Positions 25,340 to 35,308 are shown, counted from the stretch's first letter. The stretch is DNA of 41,577 nucleotides from Clostridium frigoris (GCF_018861865.1 NZ_JAHLDV010000033.1:1-41577); one strand, 5' to 3'. Numbers and translations: made by a program. Notes: generated by a model from the sequence alone, not told the origin.

Positions 25340-26575
25340 TTACTTATAAACAATCTCGAGTGAGTTAATTAAGTCTAATGCAGTTTTCTTTGCTTCTTTA
25401 GGAATATCTCCTTTTACTATTATATACCCCAATCTTTCATCTGAGTTCTGTGCCATTCTAACAGTATCTCCAGATTTTAAATCCATATTATACCTTATAA
25501 CATTTTTATTGTTTTTTAAATCAACTAATCCATTAACTTTTGATAAAATCCCCTCTTTTTTAGCAATTAAATATGCAACCGCTGCAGCCTTATGTTTCGA
25601 AGGTATAAGACTTATAACATCTCCTAAATAGTAATTAATCGTTGCCTTAAATAGATCTATACCTAAAGCATTAATTAATAAATCTGAAGATATGTTGTCC
25701 CCTCCTGGCCTTCCATTTACCTCTATAAGCCTTGGACCTGTTTTAGAAAGTTTAATCTCAACATGACATGGACCATTCTTAATTCCTAAAGCTTTTACAG
25801 CACTAATTGCCACATCAATTATATCTTTTTGTTTATCTAAATAAACCGAAGTAGGTACTACATGCTCTATTTCAACAAAATATGGGAGCTTAGAAACTAT
25901 TTTCTCTGTTACTGAAGAAAAAGCTTTCTTCCCATTATGTAAAAATACTTCTATACTGAATTCCTGTCCTTCAAGATATTCTTCAATCAAAAACTCTTCG
26001 CGAACTTTAAATCCCATATAAGATTCTTTAAAATTCTCCATACATTTTACTGCCTTTTTCAATTCAAAATTATTCTTAATAAAAAAAACATTTTGACTAC
26101 TTTCACAGTTTGTAGGTTTTAGAATTACAGGATATCCGATCTCTTCTACAGCTTTTATTGCCTCTACATAATTTTTTACTTTTTTAAACTTAGCACTAGG
26201 TACACCATTTTCTTTATATGCTTTTCTGGCTAAATCTTTATTTCTAGATTTAACTTCCGCCTCGTATGGAATACCTGTAAGTCCCAATCTCTCATCAACT
26301 TTAGCTGTAATCGCAGACACATAATCCGCTGCAGGTATTAATGCATCTAACTTTCCATAATACTTTGAATTTTTTATAGCATTAAATATTGATTCTTCAT
26401 CTCGAACATCTGCAATTATAATATCGTCATAAAGCCCCTCATACCCATACTCTTTTGGATTATTTTCACTTGATACTATTGAAATTATTTTATGCCCCAA
26501 ATCAAATGCAGCCCTAACAAAACCCACCCCATAAAAACTTGGTTCAACAAAAGCTACAATTTTATTCTTATTCAT
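25340..26575 (-). CDS. ATP-grasp enzyme (carboxylate-amine/thiol ligase type)
   Basis: The 411 residues have a Rossmann-like N-terminal domain (about 1-95), then an ATP-grasp fold: GYPVILKPTNCESSQNVFF (phosphate-binding loop), EEFLIEEYLEGQEFSIEVF, and the metal-binding segment GPCHVEIKLSKTGPRLIEVNGRPGGD, followed by a C-terminal lid. This is the layout of biotin carboxylase-like and L-amino-acid ligase (BacD-like) proteins. The enzyme would activate a carboxylate as acyl phosphate and join it to an amine; which ones cannot be told. It stands alone, with its own promoter region and terminator. Confidence 0.85.
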   Translation of the reverse strand: MNKNKIVAFVEPSFYGVGFVRAAFDLGHKIISIVSSENNPKEYGYEGLYDDIIIADVRDEESIFNAIKNSKYYGKLDALIPAADYVSAITAKVDERLGLTGIPYEAEVKSRNKDLARKAYKENGVPSAKFKKVKNYVEAIKAVEEIGYPVILKPTNCESSQNVFFIKNNFELKKAVKCMENFKESYMGFKVREEFLIEEYLEGQEFSIEVFLHNGKKAFSSVTEKIVSKLPYFVEIEHVVPTSVYLDKQKDIIDVAISAVKALGIKNGPCHVEIKLSKTGPRLIEVNGRPGGDNISSDLLINALGIDLFKATINYYLGDVISLIPSKHKAAAVAYLIAKKEGILSKVNGLVDLKNNKNVIRYNMDLKSGDTVRMAQNSDERLGYIIVKGDIPKEAKKTALDLINSLEIVYK

Positions 26576-26940
26576 TTTTTCCCTCCATATATTTTTTTAA
26601 AAATGTATAATTATTTTTTTAATTATAACTTACAACTTATATGGTATCATAGGCCTATGTGTTTACATAACTCCATAAACAAAGGATATATGTTATAATT
26701 CTGTGTATATTTGGTCATAGTCGAAATATGGATTAAAACGAAACATATACTAGCTATTAGTGCTATTTTCGTGTATATAGTATTTTATAATTACTATATC
26801 TAATTTTAAATGAAGTATTCCCTCATATGTTTGCTTTATAATCGAACAATATTGTATAATTGTAAAAATAAGAAATTCAAAAACTATGTTTTTTAATATT
26901 TAATAATGATAAAACATTTAATTAACAGGAGGTAACCAAA
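26576..26940. promoter_or_regulatory. Divergent promoter region between ATP-grasp and ankyrin genes
   Basis: This 365-nt stretch holds no gene I can support. It contains a perfect 12-bp palindrome (CATAGGCCTATG, 26648-26659) upstream of the ATP-grasp gene, a candidate operator. A stem ACGAAA/TTTCGT with 23-nt loop lies near 26738-26774. Several TATAAT-like sequences occur (for example TTATAATT near 26693). The ankyrin gene has a strong ribosome site (AGGAGG) at its right end. Confidence 0.4.
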
Positions 26941-27567
26941 ATGAAAATATTTGCTGACTTATTCGCGGAAAAGCCTAAATCAGTTTATAGATTTATAGAT
27001 GAGGGCAACATAGATGGAATAAGCGATTATTTAAGTAAAGCTAAAAATTTAAATTCTGATTTTAAAATTAAAAATTTACTTTATTATGCCATTGACAATT
27101 GCCAAAATAATTATTTTGAAACAATCAAGCTTATAATTAATAATGGTGCAGACATTAATTCACATAATAGTGAACTCTTAGAAACCCCTCTTCATAAACT
27201 TTGTGCAAGGATGAAACCTCATATAGATGTAATAACTATGATACTTAAAAAAGGAGCTAAAGTTAATGCAATCAACGTATCCGGTAAAACTCCTATATTT
27301 AACTGCAGTTTTAATTACTCTGTAGAACTTTTAAATTTACTTGTAGAATATGGAGCAGATATAAATACACGTGATAAATATAAAAACACCCTTCTTCATG
27401 ATGATTATATCAACTGTTTTGATGAACATTTTGAAGAATTTTTAAAAGCTCTAATAAATTTAGGCTTTGACATAAATTCAAAAAATTCTACAGGCTACAC
27501 TCCTTTTGATCTTTGTGAAAATAAAAAAATTACTGATATTTTAATAAAATATAATGGAAACAAGTAA
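26941..27567 (+). CDS. Ankyrin-repeat protein
   Basis: The 208 residues include about four ankyrin repeats, roughly 45-200: IKLIINNGADINSHNSELLETPLHKLC, MILKKGAKVNAINVSGKTPIFNCS, LNLLVEYGADINTRDKYKNTLLHDD, and ALINLGFDINSKNSTGYTPFDLC. The N-terminal 40 residues are not repeat-like. No signal peptide or membrane segment is present, so it is cytosolic. Ankyrin repeats bind other proteins; no partner is suggested by the neighbours. It is a single gene, convergent with the penicillin-binding protein. Confidence 0.88.
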   Translation: MKIFADLFAEKPKSVYRFIDEGNIDGISDYLSKAKNLNSDFKIKNLLYYAIDNCQNNYFETIKLIINNGADINSHNSELLETPLHKLCARMKPHIDVITMILKKGAKVNAINVSGKTPIFNCSFNYSVELLNLLVEYGADINTRDKYKNTLLHDDYINCFDEHFEEFLKALINLGFDINSKNSTGYTPFDLCENKKITDILIKYNGNK

Positions 27568-27572
27568 AAAAA

Positions 27573-27617
27573 ATCATCCGATAAATAATTATAAATTCTA
27601 ATTATTTATCGGATGAT
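27573..27617 (-). terminator. Terminator of the penicillin-binding protein gene
   Basis: A perfect 19-bp stem (ATCATCCGATAAATAATTA and its complement, loop of 7) is followed on the minus strand by eight T. On the plus strand it directly follows the ankyrin gene but has no T-run there. Confidence 0.9.
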
Positions 27618-27653
27618 ATCCCCACATTTCTTACTTTCTTAAATTATACATCT

Positions 27654-30341
27654 TTAATTCATGCGTTTTAATTTTATATCATAATCTCCCTTATACTTTG
27701 CCATCCGTGGATCATTTTTAAAATAACTCTCATACATACCTTTAGCTACATTTGCAACATCACTACCATATCCTCCATCAAATATAACTACAGATATTGC
27801 GACTTTAGGATTGTTAGCAGGTGCATAGCCTACGTACCACCCATAATCTCCTCTACCAACTTTGTTTTGTATGTCCGCTGTATTAAATTGTGCTGTACCT
27901 GTTTTACCACCTGTAGGTATGGGAAATTTCCCAAGAGCTTTAGCTGCAGTACCGTCAGTATTACCCCCTGCACCTGTAACGTTGTTCATGCCCTGCATAA
28001 CTATCTTTCTAGTTTTTTCACTCATATTTGCCTTACCTAAAACCTTAGGTTTTGTTTTAGATAATAACTTTCCATTAGTGTCTTTTATACTACCCACCAA
28101 ATGAAGTTTATATCTTATTCCGCCATTTGCAAGAGTGGATATATAATTTGCCATCTGAAGAGGTGTAAAATTATCCATGCCTTGACCAATAGATGCAATA
28201 TACATATTATATGGAAGCCCTAAAGAAGTATGCCCTTTCTTTACCGCTTGAAAGTTTATATCATTTACTGCCACTGTTAAATCAGTAGCCGTAATTTTTT
28301 GTTTTTTATACTTAGGATCGGCCGCAATTAATTTTTTTAATGATTCTTCATATTCGCTCTTTACAAAAGTTCCATTTTTTACAGAATCCTTTATATCATC
28401 TTTTATTTCAGTTTTTATTTCTAAAAGATTTTTCCCATGATAATTAATACGATCATCGCCCTCTCTATCGTATAAATCTATCTTGTGAAATTTCGTCCCT
28501 ATTCCAGAAACTCCCTTATTAAAATCTTGCTCAATACTTAAAAGATATTCCGTTGCTGCCATGTTTTTCTGTGATACTGTATTATATACTTGTCCGAAAT
28601 TCTCATTTATTTCTATTCCTGTACCAGGCTTTGTTGAATCAGGATCAGACCCCAATCCAAATTCCCATGCATATTTAGCTAAAATGTCATCTCCATATTT
28701 TGATCTTAATAAACCACCGACATTCATAAAAAATGGGTTACTGGATTTTTGTATTGCGCTAACAACATTTACAAGACCAAGCGCTCCATCTGTTATAAAA
28801 TGGTCTATTATCCCTCCCCCTATATCAAACTTTCCTTGATCACGATATGTAGACTTATCATTTATTACACCAGTTTGAAGACCCGCAATTGCTGTCATCG
28901 GTTTAAAAGTAGAACCTGATGGAATAAGTGACATCGTTGCATAATTATACAAATATTTGGGGTAGTAATCAAACTTATCCTTTCTTATTGTTGTGTTTCC
29001 TTTTATGCTTGTGTCAATTGGAAACATATAATTAATTAAACTTTGCGATTTTCCCTGAGCTTTTGCCATCTTTTCATAGTCTGGATTAAAATATTTACTC
29101 GATTGAGCCTCAGTTAATCCTTGAGACGCAGAAAAATCATTGGGATTGTAACCGGGTGTGCTAGCAAGTGCGAGTATTCCACCAGTATGAATATCTATAG
29201 CAACAGCTGCCCCTCTTGTAGCGTTTGATACATTTAAACCATTTACAGTCCCTTTACTTTGTAAAGTCTTCATTTCACTATTCAAAGCATTTTCTGTGGC
29301 ATATTGTAAATTTGCATCTATAGTAAGCTGTACATTTTTCCCAGCAGTCGCCTTTTTTTTAGGAGGACCATTTTTAACCCCGACTTCACCGTTATCTCCT
29401 TTGAGACTACTTTCCATAGCGGCTTCAATCCCAGAAACCCCTACATAATCAGTGCTCGTATCATAACCCTTTGCTGAATATTTCGCCTGATCATTAGAAT
29501 TTATTTTACTTATATATCCTAGTACTGATGAACCAAGTTGTCCATATGGATATTGCCTCATAGGCTGATTTTCCACTTTAATTCCAGGCATATCCGAAAG
29601 AGTTTGCTCGAATACAAGTGATGTATTTTTCTTAATATTAGTTGCTATGTTAATTGATTTATATTCTGAAAAAGAATTCATCTTTATACCATCTTTTACA
29701 ATTAAATATCTTCTAATTAAATCTGGGGTTTCCTGTATATGCAAACTTGAAACTCCTTTTATTACACCATATTCTTTAAGAAGCTGATTATACACTTGCT
29801 CTGGAGTTAATTTCAAAAGTTCATTGTTAAGTTCACTAGTTTCATATGAGGTTAACTCTTCTTCTTTTTTACTATTAAATTTTGCTTTCAGTATATTATC
29901 TTGGATTCCTCTATCCTTTAAAAATCTTAATTGCATTGTTTGTATTCCCTTAGTATCACCAGAATTAAATTCAAATCTGTACGGCCTACTTTTCAAAGGA
30001 AAACTGTCTACCTTAGCTTCTCCATTTGTATCCAATATTTTAAATACCTTTTGTAGTGTTTTAAACACAGCTGTGTCATCCTTCGTTGTATTAGATGTAT
30101 CTGTATATGTAATGTTATAACCTGGCAATTCCTTTGCAAGTTTTATTCCGTTTTTGTCTGTTATAAGTCCTCTTGGTGCTCCTATAGCTATTCCTTTATG
30201 AGCATTAGCATTTGCCTTATCCTTGTAATATTCTCCATTATATACTTGTAAATAATATAGCCTTACTCCTATTGCTGAAAATATAGCCACCATAATTATG
30301 AGCAAGGCATTATGCCTACCAAATTTTTTTCTTTTTTCCAT
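27654..30341 (-). CDS. Class B penicillin-binding protein (PBP2-type transpeptidase)
   Basis: This 895-residue peptidoglycan DD-transpeptidase has one N-terminal membrane anchor (about 12-28), a PBP dimerisation/pedestal domain (about 45-330) and a transpeptidase domain. The active-site motifs are complete: SGSTFKPM (Ser near 477), SSNPFF (SxN) and GGKTGTAQ (KTG near 812). No transglycosylase domain is present. It is longer than E. coli PBP2, with extra sequence in the pedestal and between the SxN and KTG motifs; long forms are common in clostridia. It probably serves wall elongation or division. No mreBCD or rodA lies nearby. Confidence 0.93.
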   Translation of the reverse strand: MEKRKKFGRHNALLIIMVAIFSAIGVRLYYLQVYNGEYYKDKANANAHKGIAIGAPRGLITDKNGIKLAKELPGYNITYTDTSNTTKDDTAVFKTLQKVFKILDTNGEAKVDSFPLKSRPYRFEFNSGDTKGIQTMQLRFLKDRGIQDNILKAKFNSKKEEELTSYETSELNNELLKLTPEQVYNQLLKEYGVIKGVSSLHIQETPDLIRRYLIVKDGIKMNSFSEYKSINIATNIKKNTSLVFEQTLSDMPGIKVENQPMRQYPYGQLGSSVLGYISKINSNDQAKYSAKGYDTSTDYVGVSGIEAAMESSLKGDNGEVGVKNGPPKKKATAGKNVQLTIDANLQYATENALNSEMKTLQSKGTVNGLNVSNATRGAAVAIDIHTGGILALASTPGYNPNDFSASQGLTEAQSSKYFNPDYEKMAKAQGKSQSLINYMFPIDTSIKGNTTIRKDKFDYYPKYLYNYATMSLIPSGSTFKPMTAIAGLQTGVINDKSTYRDQGKFDIGGGIIDHFITDGALGLVNVVSAIQKSSNPFFMNVGGLLRSKYGDDILAKYAWEFGLGSDPDSTKPGTGIEINENFGQVYNTVSQKNMAATEYLLSIEQDFNKGVSGIGTKFHKIDLYDREGDDRINYHGKNLLEIKTEIKDDIKDSVKNGTFVKSEYEESLKKLIAADPKYKKQKITATDLTVAVNDINFQAVKKGHTSLGLPYNMYIASIGQGMDNFTPLQMANYISTLANGGIRYKLHLVGSIKDTNGKLLSKTKPKVLGKANMSEKTRKIVMQGMNNVTGAGGNTDGTAAKALGKFPIPTGGKTGTAQFNTADIQNKVGRGDYGWYVGYAPANNPKVAISVVIFDGGYGSDVANVAKGMYESYFKNDPRMAKYKGDYDIKLKRMN

Positions 30342-30459
30342 TTCATCACCACTTTAAACTTTTTTATTATATAATACATATAATAGCACATTTCAAGAAA
30401 AATCGTACAGTTTCCAATCATAATTCGACATATTACTTTATAAAACTTGTATTTTATTT

Positions 30460-30489
30460 TTATTATGGTATTATTATGGTATTATTATG
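30460..30489. repeat. Short tandem repeat TTATTATGGTA
   Basis: Two full copies and a partial third of an 11-bp unit lie upstream of the structured leader of the SleB-type gene. It is possibly part of its promoter, but no function is evident. Confidence 0.6.
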
Positions 30490-30514
30490 TTTTAATAGCC
30501 TAATATTCCAAAGG

Positions 30515-30598
30515 AATTGCCGTGGATTAAATTTCGGGATTAAGCTTTATAAAAGCAGGGCACCTCTACCCTAATCCTTTAATAACCTGGTAGGCACA
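30515..30598 (+). ncRNA. Structured 5' leader of the SleB-type gene, possible riboswitch (ydaO-like features)
   Basis: The leader has a closing TGCC/GGCA pair (30518-30521, 30593-30596), a GCTTT-ATA-AAAGC hairpin (30544-30556), an AGGG/CCCT stem (30557-30572) and a TAATCC segment (30572-30577). TAATCC can pair with either of two GGATTA copies (30524-30529, or 30537-30542). The order GGGATTAA, hairpin, AGGG...CCC, TAACCT, GGTAGGC just before the ribosome site recalls the c-di-AMP (ydaO) riboswitch, which often controls wall hydrolases. However, the typical GGGGAACC segment is missing. Identity is unproven. Confidence 0.45.
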
Positions 30599-30610
30599 AG
30601 GAGGAAAATA

Positions 30611-31285
30611 ATGATTAACTTTAAAAGTTTTAAATCTGTTTTTTTAACATCAGCATTAACAATTGGTATCTCAGTAATAACATCTCAAAATATATTTGCT
30701 GCGACGCTTACAACTTATACAGTCAAAAGTGGTGATTGCTTATCGGTAATAGCAAAAACACACGGAGAATCATTAACTAATTTAATGAAAGCTAATAGCA
30801 ATTGCGATGGTTTTATTTTTCCAGGACAAGTTCTCAAAATCCCAGTAACAACTAACTCTACTAAAGTGTTAGCTAAACCTATTGCAAGCAAAAGTGCAGC
30901 AATTAAATATACATCAAGTGATTTTAGCTTACTTGCAAGACTAATAACCGCCGAAGCACAAGGTGAATCTTATAAAGCTCAGGTTGCTGTAGGATCAGTA
31001 GTTGTAAACAGAGTTAAGAGTAGCAGTTTCCCAAATTCATTGAGTTCTGTTATTAATCAAAAATATAACGGTTCTTATCAGTTTACTCCAATACAAAATG
31101 GCAACATTAATACATCTGCAGATGCAACTGCTGTGAAGGCTGCAAAGGCAGCCCTCAGCGGGACTGACTCAACAAATAATGCCTTATTTTTTTATAGTGG
31201 TAATGCCCCCAAGACATTAACATTGAAACAACCAGGTTCCATAAAAATAGACAACTTAACATTTGTAGGCATTATAAAAAACTAA
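30611..31285 (+). CDS. Secreted LysM cell wall hydrolase (SleB/CwlJ-type)
   Basis: The 224 residues have a signal peptide (about 1-30, ending IFAA), one LysM module (about 34-78; YTVKSGDCLSVIAKTHG, IFPGQVLKIP) that binds peptidoglycan, and a Hydrolase_2 domain (about 100-224). The latter shows LLARLITAEAQGESYKAQVAVGSVVVNRVKS, where the early Glu is the presumed catalytic residue, and ALFFYSGNAP near the end. SleB/CwlJ enzymes are spore-cortex lytic; the LysM form may act on vegetative wall instead. The ribosome site is AAGGAGG, directly after the structured leader. It is monocistronic. Confidence 0.92.
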   Translation: MINFKSFKSVFLTSALTIGISVITSQNIFAATLTTYTVKSGDCLSVIAKTHGESLTNLMKANSNCDGFIFPGQVLKIPVTTNSTKVLAKPIASKSAAIKYTSSDFSLLARLITAEAQGESYKAQVAVGSVVVNRVKSSSFPNSLSSVINQKYNGSYQFTPIQNGNINTSADATAVKAAKAALSGTDSTNNALFFYSGNAPKTLTLKQPGSIKIDNLTFVGIIKN

Positions 31286-31381
31286 ATTAAATCGTCGCTA
31301 AATCAAAGGTAAAGATAAGAGTGGCAGATAATAATCTTTTAGAAAACTATACATAATTACATAATAAGTAATATAATCAGG

Positions 31382-31415
31382 AAACCGTCTGTAATTTTTT
31401 ACAGACGGTTTATTA
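31382..31415 (+). terminator. Terminator of the SleB-type gene
   Basis: A perfect 11-bp stem (AAACCGTCTGT / ACAGACGGTTT) with an 8-nt loop, about 100 nt after the stop, followed by a short T/A-rich tail. Confidence 0.7.
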
Positions 31416-31527
31416 ATTGTAATTTACTATTATCATTCCAATTTTTCCATAAACATGATAAAATATCTATATATTTCTGTATTTTTATGCACATTATAAA
31501 ACCTAATTAGAATAAAGGAGATTCCGA

Positions 31528-33012
31528 ATGAAATTTTACTCGCTTTTAGCAATAGTTTTATACTTATTCATTTTACTTGTAATAGGATACTATTCCTACA
31601 GAAAAACCAAAAATATTTCTGATTATATGATTGGAGGAAGAAGTTTAGGGCCAATGGTTACAGCCTTATCTGCAGGTGCCAGTGATATGAGTGGATGGAT
31701 GCTTATGGGACTTCCTGGGGCTGTGTACGCTACAGGGATCTCTAGTATTTGGCTTAGTATCGGATTAACTATAGGAGCTTATTTTAATTATCGCCTGCTC
31801 GCTCCGAGATTTAGAATCTATACTGAGGTCGCTAATGATTCTTTAACTGTTCCAGATTATCTTGAAAATCGATTTAAAGATAACTCTAAAATGCTTAGGA
31901 TTGTATCTGGCATAATAATACTTGTTTTCTTTACATTATATGTTTCCTCCGGTATTGTAGCTGGCGGAAAATTATTTAGGGATTTATTTGGATTTACATA
32001 TACTTCTGGTGTAGTAGTTACATTATCTATAGTTGTATTATATACATATTTTGGAGGATTTTTAGCAGTAACTCTCACAGATTTTTTTCAAGGCAGTCTT
32101 ATGTTTATTGTACTAGTTGTCGTGCCTATTGTATCATATATGAATCTAGGAATAGATCCTGGTACTTTTGTTACCAAAGTAAAACATATTGATCCTGCAT
32201 TATTTGATGTACTTCGTGGAACAAGTTTATCCACAATTGTAGGATTTTTAGCATGGGGCCTTGGTTACTTTGGTCAACCTCATATTATAGTTCGTTTTAT
32301 GGCTATTAAATCTGCAAAAGAGCTTAAATCTGCAAGAAGGATAGGAATAAGTTGGATGGCAATTGGACTTATCGGATCTATGGCAAGTGGGCTTGTAGGA
32401 CTTGTATATTTTACATCTATAAGCCAACCCTTAAAAGATCCGGAAATGGTTTTTCTTCGCCTTGGAGATGTACTATTCCATCCTTTTATTACAGGGATAA
32501 TACTCTCAGCAGTACTTGCCGCCATTATGAGTACTATTTCTTCTCAACTTTTAGTTTGTTCAAGCTCTATAACAAAGGATTTTTATCTTACCTTTCTTAA
32601 TAAAGAAGCATCAGAAAAAACTCAAATGTTTGTTGGAAGAATATCTGTGCTTATAATTGCAGCTTTTGCTGTAGTATTGGCATATGTTCCAAACAAAACC
32701 ATTCTTAATATAGTGGGACAAGCATGGGCTGGATTTGGTTCTGCATTTGGACCAATGCTTCTCCTTAGTCTTTACTGGAAGAGAATGACTAAGTGGGGTG
32801 CATTGTCAGGTATGGTTGTAGGTGGTTTAACCGTAATTATATGGATTATTACGGGGCTATCGACTCATTTGTATGAAATGATTCCAGGCTTTAGTCTATC
32901 ACTTATAGCTGTTATCGTTGGAAGCCTTTTAACAAACAGGCCCGATGAATCAGTAATTAGTGAATTCAAAACTATGGAAAAAAACTTAATAGATATAAAA
33001 AAAACACCTTAG
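31528..33012 (+). CDS. putP: Sodium/proline symporter (SSF family, PutP-like)
   Basis: This 494-residue protein has 12-13 membrane segments and the PutP signatures: NISDYMIGGRSLGPMVTALSAGASDMSGWMLMGLPG at the N-terminus (Na+ and proline binding region in TM2), YTYFGGFLAVTLTDFFQG, and the later WGLGYFGQPHIIVRFMAI. Length and layout match PutP. It takes up proline (or a similar solute) with Na+ and could serve osmoprotection or nutrition. It is monocistronic with a GGAG ribosome site, and its stop codon lies within its terminator hairpin. Confidence 0.93.
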   Translation: MKFYSLLAIVLYLFILLVIGYYSYRKTKNISDYMIGGRSLGPMVTALSAGASDMSGWMLMGLPGAVYATGISSIWLSIGLTIGAYFNYRLLAPRFRIYTEVANDSLTVPDYLENRFKDNSKMLRIVSGIIILVFFTLYVSSGIVAGGKLFRDLFGFTYTSGVVVTLSIVVLYTYFGGFLAVTLTDFFQGSLMFIVLVVVPIVSYMNLGIDPGTFVTKVKHIDPALFDVLRGTSLSTIVGFLAWGLGYFGQPHIIVRFMAIKSAKELKSARRIGISWMAIGLIGSMASGLVGLVYFTSISQPLKDPEMVFLRLGDVLFHPFITGIILSAVLAAIMSTISSQLLVCSSSITKDFYLTFLNKEASEKTQMFVGRISVLIIAAFAVVLAYVPNKTILNIVGQAWAGFGSAFGPMLLLSLYWKRMTKWGALSGMVVGGLTVIIWIITGLSTHLYEMIPGFSLSLIAVIVGSLLTNRPDESVISEFKTMEKNLIDIKKTP

Positions 33013-33025
33013 GGTGTTTTTTTTA
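33000..33025 (+). terminator. Terminator overlapping the putP stop
   Basis: AAAAAAACACC pairs with GGTGTTTTTTT around the stop codon, giving a compact stem and T-run directly at the gene end. Confidence 0.85.
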
Positions 33026-33229
33026 TATTACATATCTCCTTTAAAATGATTTTATGGAATATATGCTTATTAATAGAAAAAATAATTAAATGAACATAAT
33101 AGATACTACTTATTTCTTGGGTATAGAAAGTTAAAAGGATTTTATAATATTATGTCGAACATATTCTTATACGCAATTTTATAAGGTAAATATATATTGT
33201 GATTATACTATTTTAATGGGGGGATTAAT

Positions 33230-35209
33230 ATCAAAACTATAAGAGGCTTTAAATTTAAAATTTCAATTATTATTGTAATTATTATTATAATACCACTTAT
33301 TATATCTACTGCAATTATTGGAGTGAAAAATTCAAGTATTATGAAGGATAGTGCTTATACTCAACAGATGAATAAGGCAATTGCTGTTGAAAAAGAAATA
33401 AATTTAACTTTGACTGATATTAAAAGTTTGATGACCGGTCTAGCCGCTACTGATGGAATTCAATCTATGAATTTCAGCAAGCTTGACGGTATATGTAAAA
33501 CATTTAAAACGCAATTCCCAATGATTTCAGCTTTTACAGCATTGAACCCAAAAGGAATGATGTTTTATAGCTCTATGGGAAAGAATAGTCTAGCAGATAG
33601 GTCTGATAGAGATTATTATAAAATGGGAATGAAAGGCGAATCTGGTTTTTCTAATGTATTGATATCTGGTACTACAAAAAAACCAATAATAATATGTTTT
33701 ACTCCTATTCTAAAGAATAAAAAAGTTGTAGGTGTATTAGCTGCTAACCTTTCATTAGGTATTTTTAGTGATTTAGTAACAAAAGAGAGTTATGGAGAAT
33801 CAGGACAAGTTTATTTAGTAGATGGAACCGGAAAAGCAATTGGCCATAGTAATAAGAAATTGGCTGAAAAACTTACGGATTTAACAAAGCTTAGCCCAGT
33901 GGCTAAGGTTATAAAAAAACAAACTGGACAAATCGAATACGAAGGTAACAATGTCTCTAAATTATCTACCTATAAATTTATTGATAAAATTAATTGGGGC
34001 GTTATCGTTGAAGTAAATTCCAGTGAGGCTTTTAAGGAATTGAATTTGATTATATTGATTATGCTGGTTATTATTGCAGGTGCATTATTGTTATCTTTAA
34101 TTATAGCGAATTTTCTTTCCATTTATATTACAACTCCGCTTAAAAATATAACAGAGAAAATTTCCCTTGCGTCGGAAGGTAATCTAGATAAATCTACATT
34201 ACAAGGAAATATTTTAACAAGGAATGACGAGTTTGGCCAAATTTCTAAGAAGTTTAATTATATGATAGGCAGTATTAGTGATTTAATTAGAGAAATAAAA
34301 AATTCTTCATGCACTCTATTAGATTCATCTAACTCCCTTACCAACATAACTAAGCAGACTGCACTTGCTTCGCAGGAAGTTGCCAAAGCAATTGAAGATA
34401 TATCTATAACTGCTACAGAGCAAGCTAAAGATACTGAAAGCAGTGTAAATGAAATATCTAGTATAACTCAAGATATTGAACATGTTTCTGTGGCTGCTAA
34501 TGAAATGAAGGATATTTCTAACCATACTGTTGAAATTACTGCAAAAGGTAGATCTGTGGTTAAATTACTTTCAGATAAAAATAATGAGAATAATAAAGCT
34601 AACAAAAATGTAAGTGAAGTAATTCAAAGAGTTGATGAAAGCTCCCAGAAGATAGGTGTAATAATAGAAACAATAGATAATATAGCTAAACAGACTAACT
34701 TGCTAGCACTAAATGCTGCTATAGAGGCTGCAAGAGCGGGTGAAAGTGGTAGAGGCTTTGCAGTTGTAGCAGATGAGGTTCGTAAATTAGCGGAACAATC
34801 TTCTAACGCTACTAATCAAATTGGAACCTTGATAACAGAAGTTCAAACCAACGCAAAATTTGCTGTAAAAGTTATGGAAAGTACTCAAACCATAGTTCAA
34901 GAGCAAAATGAAGCCGTATATCAAACTGGAGAACAGTTTAATGATATATCTGAATCTTTTAAGGGGTTAATAGTTAAGATGAATGAGATAAGTAAATTTA
35001 GTGAGAATATGACAAGTAAAAAGGAGGATATAGTGGCGAATATAACTAATATATCTGCAGCTGCTGAAGAAACTTGCGCGGCTACACAAGAAGTTTCAGC
35101 TGTTACGGCGGAACAACTATCAGCGATAAATACGGCAGAATCTCACGCAGAAGATTTGAAGCAATTAGTGAATAAACTAGAAAACGCAGTAGACAAATTT
35201 AAAATCTAA
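33230..35209 (+). CDS. Methyl-accepting chemotaxis protein (no standard start codon)
   Basis: From codon ATC at 33230 this gives 659 residues: first membrane segment ([24 protein letters not shown]), extracellular dCache sensor (about 35-265), second membrane segment (about 278-300), HAMP, and the MCP signalling domain with the tip [37 protein letters not shown]. The only standard start in frame is GTG at 33323, which has no ribosome site and would delete the first membrane segment. A GGGGGG lies 6 nt before the ATC. In-frame codons back to the TGA at 33200 contain no ATG, GTG or TTG. Either a rare start is used or the start codon was lost. Sensor ligand unknown. Confidence 0.85.
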   Translation: MKTIRGFKFKISIIIVIIIIIPLIISTAIIGVKNSSIMKDSAYTQQMNKAIAVEKEINLTLTDIKSLMTGLAATDGIQSMNFSKLDGICKTFKTQFPMISAFTALNPKGMMFYSSMGKNSLADRSDRDYYKMGMKGESGFSNVLISGTTKKPIIICFTPILKNKKVVGVLAANLSLGIFSDLVTKESYGESGQVYLVDGTGKAIGHSNKKLAEKLTDLTKLSPVAKVIKKQTGQIEYEGNNVSKLSTYKFIDKINWGVIVEVNSSEAFKELNLIILIMLVIIAGALLLSLIIANFLSIYITTPLKNITEKISLASEGNLDKSTLQGNILTRNDEFGQISKKFNYMIGSISDLIREIKNSSCTLLDSSNSLTNITKQTALASQEVAKAIEDISITATEQAKDTESSVNEISSITQDIEHVSVAANEMKDISNHTVEITAKGRSVVKLLSDKNNENNKANKNVSEVIQRVDESSQKIGVIIETIDNIAKQTNLLALNAAIEAARAGESGRGFAVVADEVRKLAEQSSNATNQIGTLITEVQTNAKFAVKVMESTQTIVQEQNEAVYQTGEQFNDISESFKGLIVKMNEISKFSENMTSKKEDIVANITNISAAAEETCAATQEVSAVTAEQLSAINTAESHAEDLKQLVNKLENAVDKFKI

Positions 35210-35251
35210 TATAACGAAATACTAAAAAAGCCATGTCACAGTTTATATATG

Positions 35252-35308
35252 AAAGTTAAAAACCATTGAGTAATGATATATCTTACTTAATGGTTTTTAA
35301 CTTTTTTA
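35252..35308 (+). terminator. Terminator of the chemotaxis protein gene
   Basis: A 21-bp stem (AAGTTAAAAACCATTGAGTAA and its near-complement, one G-U) is followed by six T about 40 nt after the stop. Confidence 0.9.

Noticed and set aside
33130-33170. A possible sigma-28 type (flagellar) promoter ahead of the chemotaxis receptor.
   Set aside because: TAAA is present, but the downstream part TGTCGAACAT matches GCCGATAA poorly and the spacing is off.
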